40,444 nt of DNA from Gammaproteobacteria bacterium (GTDB lineage: Bacteria > Pseudomonadota > Gammaproteobacteria > Pseudomonadales > Pseudohongiellaceae): positions 1-40,444 of the forward strand of contig JAQWPL010000025.1 in the NCBI GenBank assembly GCA_029245395.1, written 5' to 3'. Shown piece after piece: positions 36,154 through 40,444 of this stretch (position 1 is its first letter; the number at the start of each line of letters is the position of its first letter). The notes beneath the pieces are model-generated. The model ran no database searches. It worked only from the letters and a program-made list of their open reading frames with translations, and had not been told where the DNA came from. The translations under genes were made by a program, and so were the position numbers.

Positions 36154-37002
36154 ATGAGTCTTGAACAAGTTAGTACCAATGCCATGTTTGGCGGTAAACA
36201 ACTTAAACTGAAGCACAGATCTAGCATCCTCAACTGCGACATGATTTTTTCAGTTTATTTACCTCCCCAAGCTGATTCAGTAAATGTGCCAGTGATTTAC
36301 TGGTTATCAGGACTAACCTGCACAGATGACAACTTTGTACAAAAGGCAGGTGCTCAACAATTTGCGGCTGAAGCCGGTGTTGCCATTGTTTGTCCTGACA
36401 CCAGTCCACGCGGTGAAGACGTTCCGGATGATCCTGAAGGGGCCTACGACTTCGGTCTGGGTGCTGGTTTCTATGTCAACGCCAGCCAACCCCCCTGGGC
36501 AACCCATTACCATATGTATGATTATGTGACCAAGGAATTACCCGACGTCCTTGCCGGCAGCGATCTTCCTCTGGATACGAATAACTGCTCGATCATGGGC
36601 CACTCCATGGGAGGTCATGGCGCCCTGACCATCGCCCTGAAAAATCCCGGAACTTACAAAGCTGTTTCAGCCTTTGCACCAATTTGTTCTCCCATCAATT
36701 GCCCCTGGGGAGAAAAAGCGCTGGGGAACTACATCGGCGACGACAAAAGTGCCTGGGAGGAATATGACACTTGTGCACTGATTGCTAAAGCCCAGGAAAA
36801 ACTGCATATCCTGGTAGACCAGGGACAAGATGATGATTTCCTTCGCGGCCAACTCAAACCAGTCATGCTGCAACAGGCATGCCATGAAGCTGAACACCCT
36901 CTCACCCTGAGATTCCACGCCGGATATGACCACAGTTATTTCTTCATGGCTTCGTACATTGAAGACCATATCAACCATCACGCGGCGGCGCTTTGGGGAT
37001 AA
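36154..37002 (+). CDS. fghA: S-formylglutathione hydrolase
   Basis: This 282-residue esterase D family enzyme releases formate and glutathione from S-formylglutathione. Visible marks: WLSGLTCTDDNF (50-61), CPDTSPRG with the family Cys/Asp, nucleophile Ser151 in GHSMGGHGA, an Asp in DQGQDDDFL, and the C-terminal GYDHSYFF with the catalytic His. It is the partner of frmA, 109 bp downstream of it and behind the strong hairpin, so it may be expressed partly from its own promoter. Confidence 0.96.
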   Translation: MSLEQVSTNAMFGGKQLKLKHRSSILNCDMIFSVYLPPQADSVNVPVIYWLSGLTCTDDNFVQKAGAQQFAAEAGVAIVCPDTSPRGEDVPDDPEGAYDFGLGAGFYVNASQPPWATHYHMYDYVTKELPDVLAGSDLPLDTNNCSIMGHSMGGHGALTIALKNPGTYKAVSAFAPICSPINCPWGEKALGNYIGDDKSAWEEYDTCALIAKAQEKLHILVDQGQDDDFLRGQLKPVMLQQACHEAEHPLTLRFHAGYDHSYFFMASYIEDHINHHAAALWG

Positions 37003-37004
37003 TA

Positions 37005-37035
37005 GATACAAGAGGCAAGATACAGGATACAAGGG
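37005..37035. repeat. Heptamer-type intergenic repeat, copy 4
   Basis: GATACAA-GAGGCAA-GATACAG-GATACAA-GGG directly follows the fghA stop codon. Each unit is 7 bp and belongs to the same family as the copies at 12717, 23857, 27321 and 37871. Only one arm is seen here; the opposite-sense arm may be the copy beyond the next gene. Confidence 0.6.
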
Positions 37036-37087
37036 CTGTTTCTTCCTGACTCAGTGATAAATACAGTTTTCAGGACTATTATCGTTT

Positions 37088-37867
37088 ATGGATCAACTCA
37101 CACTCACCCTTGTTCAATCCAATCTGGAATGGCAGCAAGCTCAAGCTAATCGGGAAATACTTGGCGAGCTTCTGAAATCTCAGGTTAAAGAAACTGATCT
37201 GATCATTCTGCCGGAAATGTTCACCAGTGCTTTCAGCATGGATGGTTCGATTGCCGAAACCTGGCGAGGTGATACGGTGGAATGGATGCAGTCTCTGGCA
37301 GCACAATACAATGCTGCACTATGCGGAAGTATTGCCATTGTGGATAACGGCAAACGCTTCAATCGTCTGGTTTTTGTCACACCAGAAGGCAATGTGACCA
37401 CCTATGACAAGCGCCATTTATTCCGCATGTATGGGGAAGACAAACGCTACACAGCTGGCAGTGAACGTACTGTTGTTACCTGGCGGGGCTGGCGCATATT
37501 GCCTCTGGTCTGTTATGACCTGCGCTTTCCGGTCTGGTGCCGAAATACTCCTGATCTCGATTATGACCTGATGATTTTTGTGGCCAACTGGCCAGCGGTC
37601 AGGAATCACCATTGGCAGGCACTGCTAAAAGCCAGGGCTATAGAAAACCTGGCCTATGTTGCTGGAGTCAATCGTATTGGCAAGGACGGCAATGGCATTG
37701 ATTATATCGGTTCCAGCGAAGCCATTGATCCTTCCGGAGAAATTCTTTTGGATGCTGGCGAAGACACAGGATGTTTTTCAATCACAATCAATAAGCCTGA
37801 GCTGGAGAAATATCGGGAACAATTTCCGACGCATCTGGATGCAGATTCCTTTGAATTAAAAATATAA
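37088..37867 (+). CDS. yafV: Omega-amidase YafV-type carbon-nitrogen hydrolase
   Basis: The 259-residue nitrilase-superfamily protein has the catalytic triad Glu43 (LPEMF), Lys108 (YDKRHLF) and Cys142 (LVCYDLRFP). The FTSAFSMD and YDKRHLFRMYGE segments are typical of the Nit2/YafV branch, which hydrolyses alpha-ketoglutaramate and 2-oxosuccinamate left by transaminases and so salvages 2-oxo acids. It stands as a single gene between two repeat copies. Confidence 0.93.
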   Translation: MDQLTLTLVQSNLEWQQAQANREILGELLKSQVKETDLIILPEMFTSAFSMDGSIAETWRGDTVEWMQSLAAQYNAALCGSIAIVDNGKRFNRLVFVTPEGNVTTYDKRHLFRMYGEDKRYTAGSERTVVTWRGWRILPLVCYDLRFPVWCRNTPDLDYDLMIFVANWPAVRNHHWQALLKARAIENLAYVAGVNRIGKDGNGIDYIGSSEAIDPSGEILLDAGEDTGCFSITINKPELEKYREQFPTHLDADSFELKI

Positions 37868-37870
37868 ACC

Positions 37871-37943
37871 AGATGGAGGATGCAGCCTTACTCTTGCCTC
37901 TTGCCTCTTGTCTCTTGTCTTTTTGTATTGTCTCCTGCATCTT
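37871..37943. repeat. Heptamer-type intergenic repeat, copy 5
   Basis: AGATGGAGGATGCAG at the left (37871-37885) is mirrored by CTGCATCT at the right end (37936-37943). Between them run CTCTTGC, CTCTTGC, CTCTTGT, CTCTTGT and degenerate units. It fills most of the gap after the amidase gene. Confidence 0.65.
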
Positions 37944-37969
37944 CACCGCGTTTCCGGTAATATTCAGAC

Positions 37970-38863
37970 ATGCCCCAACCCCGCGCCTACCTCATCGATT
38001 CAAGCATTTATATTTTCCGCGCCTGGTATGTTTACGATGAATCCATCACCGATAGTAATGGCAATCCCTGCAATGCCGTTTTTGGTTTCTGTGATTTTTT
38101 GCATCAGTTGGTTCGGCAAAAAAAACCTGAATTTATAGCCTGCGCCTTTGATTCCTCCCAGACAAACTCCTATCGCAAGGAGCTTTTTCCGGAGTACAAG
38201 GCAAACAGGGATCCCGCTCCGGAAGAGCTTAAAGCCCAGTTTCAACATTGTCGGGATTTTTGTGATGCTGTAGGAATTTCCAATTTCGGCAGTGACAGAT
38301 ATGAAGCAGATGACATTATCGGTTCTCTTGCGCATAAATTTCGGGAACAGGGAATGGCGGTAACTGTCGTTAGCGCTGACAAGGATTTGGCCCAACTGAT
38401 TCTGGGTGAGGAAGATGCCTGGTGGGATTTTGCGCGTGGTAATGTATTGAATCACAAAGGTGTAGAAAGACATTTTGGCGTCAAGCCGGAGCAAATTGCA
38501 GACATGCTGGCACTCACTGGTGACAAAATCGACAATATTCCGGGCATACCCGGGATCGGTTCAACAACTGCATCCAGGATTCTTCAAAAGTATCCGAGCG
38601 TCGAGGAAGTCATCGCCAATTGTGAGAACATTGCCGCTATGAAATTCAGGGGGGCTACTCGCGCACAGGCCCTGGTAAATTTACATAAGGGGATGCTGCC
38701 ACTGAACAAGCTGTTAACTACCGTGGTAACTGATATAGAATTTGATGAAGAACCGGACCTGAACTGGACAGGTATCAACGATGAGGCATTTTCTCGAATT
38801 AGTGAACTGCTAGCCATTAGTGAAACAATGCAAAGGCGTTGGCTGGATCTTGAAAGAAGCTGA
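37970..38863 (+). CDS. 5'-3' exonuclease (PolA N-domain/ExoIX-like)
   Basis: The 297-residue protein matches the stand-alone 5'-nuclease family. The PIN-like domain has acidic metal ligands Asp10 (YLID), Asp61 (CAFDSS), Glu112, Asp114 and Asp115 (YEADDIIG), and Asp137 and Asp139 (SADKDL). It is followed by a helix-hairpin-helix DNA-binding unit (GDKIDNIPGIPGIG, about 183-196). It should cut flaps or degrade 5' ends during replication and repair. Xni/ExoIX of enterics lacks part of the acidic cluster; here the cluster looks complete. Confidence 0.93.
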   Translation: MPQPRAYLIDSSIYIFRAWYVYDESITDSNGNPCNAVFGFCDFLHQLVRQKKPEFIACAFDSSQTNSYRKELFPEYKANRDPAPEELKAQFQHCRDFCDAVGISNFGSDRYEADDIIGSLAHKFREQGMAVTVVSADKDLAQLILGEEDAWWDFARGNVLNHKGVERHFGVKPEQIADMLALTGDKIDNIPGIPGIGSTTASRILQKYPSVEEVIANCENIAAMKFRGATRAQALVNLHKGMLPLNKLLTTVVTDIEFDEEPDLNWTGINDEAFSRISELLAISETMQRRWLDLERS

Positions 38864-40046
38864 TCACCCGCTGAAGGAAAAGCTGCCACTGCCACTCATG
38901 GCATCCATTTCCGCCCTGCCCGCACTGTCCATTGACATGTATTTACCTGCTATACCTGGCATGGCTGAAAGTCTGAATGCGCAGATTAGCACTATCCAGA
39001 ATTCTCTCAGCATCTTCCTGTTGGCATTCGGTTTTGGCATGTTGTTTTTTGGACCATTAGCTGACAAATATGGACGCAGGCCACTCGCACTTTTTGGTCT
39101 TGCCGGCTTTGGTCTCGCCTCCCTGGGGCTTTCCCTGAGTTCTACTGCAGGCGAATTCCTTTTCTTCCGTTTTTTCCAGGGCGTATTGGGCAGCGCAGCT
39201 ACTGTTGTTATTCCGGCAATAATCAGAGACTGTTTTGGCAAGGATACGGCAAAAGGCATGTCCACTGTGACCATGATCATGTTGACCGCTCCCCTGGTTG
39301 CCCCACTGATTGGCTCTGTCCTGCTGATTATCAGTGACTGGCGAGCAATTTTTCTTTTCCTGACAGGTTACTCACTGATTGCTTTCCTGCTCACACTATG
39401 GAAATTGCCAGAAACACTTTCTACTGAGTCCAAAACTCAACAACGCTCTTTCCTGAAAAATTACCTGCACATTTTTACAACACCCAGGATCTATCCATAT
39501 CTGGCCACCTTCCTGATGTCCTCGCTGGCATTTTTTACTTACCTGACTTCGGCACCCTTTGTTTACATTACCTGGTTTGGCATGTCAGAAATTCAGTTTG
39601 CTCTTATTTTTACCACGACTGCCGTCTCTCTGATCGTAGCTAACTTCATCAATGTCAGGCATGTGTCTCGGCAAGGCCCCCGGAATATGATGTATTTTGG
39701 GCTCGCTTCCGGGTGTCTGTTTTCACTGATGCTGCTGCTCGTCACCCTTGCCAACCTGAATATGTTTCTGACAGTAGCCTGTTTTTTCATGATTATCGGC
39801 AGCCTTGGGATTATTTCCGTTAACGCCGAATCCCTGATCCTGATTGAATTCCCCAACCAGGCCAGCACCGCTTCAGCCGTTACCCGCACCTTGCGTTTTA
39901 GTACCGGCGCTCTGGTTGGCCCAATCCTGGCATTGGTCTACACAGGCACACCTGTACCCATTGCCATTTTGGTGGTAATCGGTCTGGGCCTGGCAGCCCT
40001 GATGCAACTAGTTACTTTCATGCAAGCAAAAAAAAGCCGGGGATAA
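38820..40046 (+). CDS. Bcr/CflA-type MFS drug exporter
   Basis: This twelve-helix major facilitator protein has the Bcr/CflA mark ALSIDMYLPAIPGMA (about 34-48) in TM1, the loop 2-3 motif GPLADKYGRRPLALFG, and RFFQGVLGSAATVVIPAIIRD. Relatives export drugs such as bicyclomycin or sulfonamides, but the natural substrate is unknown. The longest frame uses a GTG at 38820 inside the exonuclease gene (44-nt overlap). TTG at 38850 or the ATG at 38898 are alternatives; the ATG would cut into TM1, so I prefer an earlier start. Confidence 0.9.
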   Translation: MKQCKGVGWILKEADHPLKEKLPLPLMASISALPALSIDMYLPAIPGMAESLNAQISTIQNSLSIFLLAFGFGMLFFGPLADKYGRRPLALFGLAGFGLASLGLSLSSTAGEFLFFRFFQGVLGSAATVVIPAIIRDCFGKDTAKGMSTVTMIMLTAPLVAPLIGSVLLIISDWRAIFLFLTGYSLIAFLLTLWKLPETLSTESKTQQRSFLKNYLHIFTTPRIYPYLATFLMSSLAFFTYLTSAPFVYITWFGMSEIQFALIFTTTAVSLIVANFINVRHVSRQGPRNMMYFGLASGCLFSLMLLLVTLANLNMFLTVACFFMIIGSLGIISVNAESLILIEFPNQASTASAVTRTLRFSTGALVGPILALVYTGTPVPIAILVVIGLGLAALMQLVTFMQAKKSRG

Positions 40047-40055
40047 CCCCCGGCT
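40028..40055 (-). terminator. Terminator of the tonB-like gene
   Basis: GCCGGGG (40036-40042) pairs with CCCCGGC (40048-40054). An A-run at 40028-40035 becomes a T-run on the minus strand. It lies 38 bp past the tonB remnant stop and overlaps the MFS stop codon. Confidence 0.75.
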
Positions 40056-40092
40056 AAACGCCTGTCTCAGGTGTGGCAGGCCATTGGCAAGT

Positions 40093-40329
40093 CTACTCCC
40101 GTAAACTAAAACTGAATCGGGTTCTCAGACCCGTCATTTTTACCGCTTTACCATTCACGATACGCGGGTTGTATTTCCAGCGCTCGATAGCCCTGAGGGC
40201 AGCTCGGTTTGGATAAGTGGGTTCGATACGGGCTAAAGGCAATGCATTACCATCAACAGGACCAGAGATAGACCAATCCTCTATCTCTGCCTTTTGTCCG
40301 GACTGAAGTGGTCTGATATATCCGGACAC
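40093..40329 (-). pseudogene. TonB C-terminal fragment, internally deleted
   Basis: The last 55 residues read PLARIEPTYPNRAALRAIERWKY (in parts) and on to KAVKMTGLRTRFSF, clearly the TonB C-terminal domain. In normal proteins about 35 residues (the GxEGxVxxxFxxxxxGxVxxxxVxxxxPxxxFxR part, two strands and the helix start) separate 'EPxYPxRA' from 'ALRAIERWKYxP'. Here the two blocks are joined directly. The 5' part of the gene is cut off by the insertion sequence beginning near 40304, and the apparent GTG start lies inside that element's end. The product cannot be a working TonB. Its terminator is intact, so the decay looks recent. Confidence 0.7.
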
Positions 40330-40444
40330 CGAGTTAAGGCGTTAAAATGCCATAACGAGGTGAGATATGACAAGAGAAACAGGAGCAAGAAAGGCGTACA
40401 CAGAGGAATTTAAACGCGAAGCGGTGGCGCTGATCACCGAGCAG
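40304..40444 (+). mobile_element. Left end of an IS3-family element
   Basis: TGAAGTGGTCTGATATATCC, followed by GGACACC (from 40304), resembles the terminal repeat of many IS3-type elements, which often start TG and contain a TCCGGACAC core. It is followed after about 45 bp by orfA. The exact outer boundary is uncertain, because a second TCCGGAC lies just outside (40297-40303). The element runs off the window. Confidence 0.6.
40367..40444 (+). CDS. IS3-family transposase OrfA, N-terminal part
   Basis: The first 26 codons, MTRETGARKAYTEEFKREAV in part, then ALITEQ, match the helix-turn-helix start of IS3-family OrfA proteins (the YT.EFK.EAV pattern, HTH_Tnp_1, PF01527). The ATG has an AACGAGGTGA ribosome site. 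OrfA binds the element ends; OrfB, the DDE integrase, would follow by frameshift outside the window. Confidence 0.85.
   Translation, partial: MTRETGARKAYTEEFKREAVALITEQ

Noticed and set aside
37871-37943. Heptamer runs considered as a CRISPR array
   Set aside because: Units are 7 bp and contiguous, with no 25-40 bp repeats or unique spacers, and no cas genes.

Overview
This 40.4 kb window looks like a piece of a Gammaproteobacterium chromosome, most likely an aerobic marine or aquatic heterotroph. The block maf-rng-yhdP is a typical gammaproteobacterial arrangement. FabV, a PiT/DUF47 pair, FrmA/FghA, a Bcr/CflA-type exporter, MtnA, and several exported esterases with a large TonB-dependent receptor fit that view. 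I cannot name the genus. There are no rRNA, tRNA or CRISPR features that I can see. Both window edges sit in broken DNA: a tannase fragment joined head-on to a DUF5916 barrel fragment on the left, and an IS3-type element beside a wrecked tonB on the right.

Layout. 1-7.3 kb: uptake/hydrolysis region (tannase remnant, DUF6152 protein, two secreted alpha/beta hydrolases, a small membrane protein and a TonB-dependent receptor with a promoter and inverted-repeat operator candidate). 7.5-9.2 kb: secreted cupin and fabV. 9.3-15.3 kb, minus strand: MAPEG protein, fused class II aldolase/SDR, mtnA, glutamine cyclotransferase, yjbQ and a lipoprotein peptidase. 15.4-19.7 kb: orphan exbD, tetR, a large exported CocE/S15-like protein that has lost its catalytic triad, and a DUF445 membrane protein. 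19.7-26.0 kb: yhdP, rng and maf, with a 4-bp overlap between rng and maf. 26.3-30.4 kb: a ferredoxin-type reductase, an orphan hisA of eukaryotic type coupled to a tiny ORF, xdhC-mocA, and a decayed small zinc-ribbon gene. 30.9-32.9 kb: DUF47-PiT phosphate uptake. 33.2-37.9 kb: ferredoxin and ferredoxin reductase, divergent from frmA-fghA formaldehyde detoxification, then an omega-amidase. 38.0-40.4 kb: 5'-3' exonuclease, MFS exporter, tonB remnant, IS3 end.

How genes may work together. MtnA next to a fused aldolase-dehydrogenase suggests a short route that splits methylthioribulose-1-phosphate (or deoxypentulose-1-phosphate) to DHAP plus an aldehyde, and reduces the aldehyde in the same polypeptide. 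The ferredoxin/reductase pair beside frmA-fghA suggests an electron chain for an oxidative (P450-like) demethylase encoded elsewhere, with the released formaldehyde burnt next door. XdhC and MocA imply a molybdenum hydroxylase elsewhere.

At least five intergenic gaps carry the same 7-bp-period repeat (CTCTTGT / TTGTATC / CTGTATC and complements), some copies bounded by inverted arms; this is the clearest unexplained non-coding signal. The other top signals are the triad-less CocE homologue, the eukaryote-type HisA, the aldolase-SDR/MtnA pair, and the internally deleted tonB.
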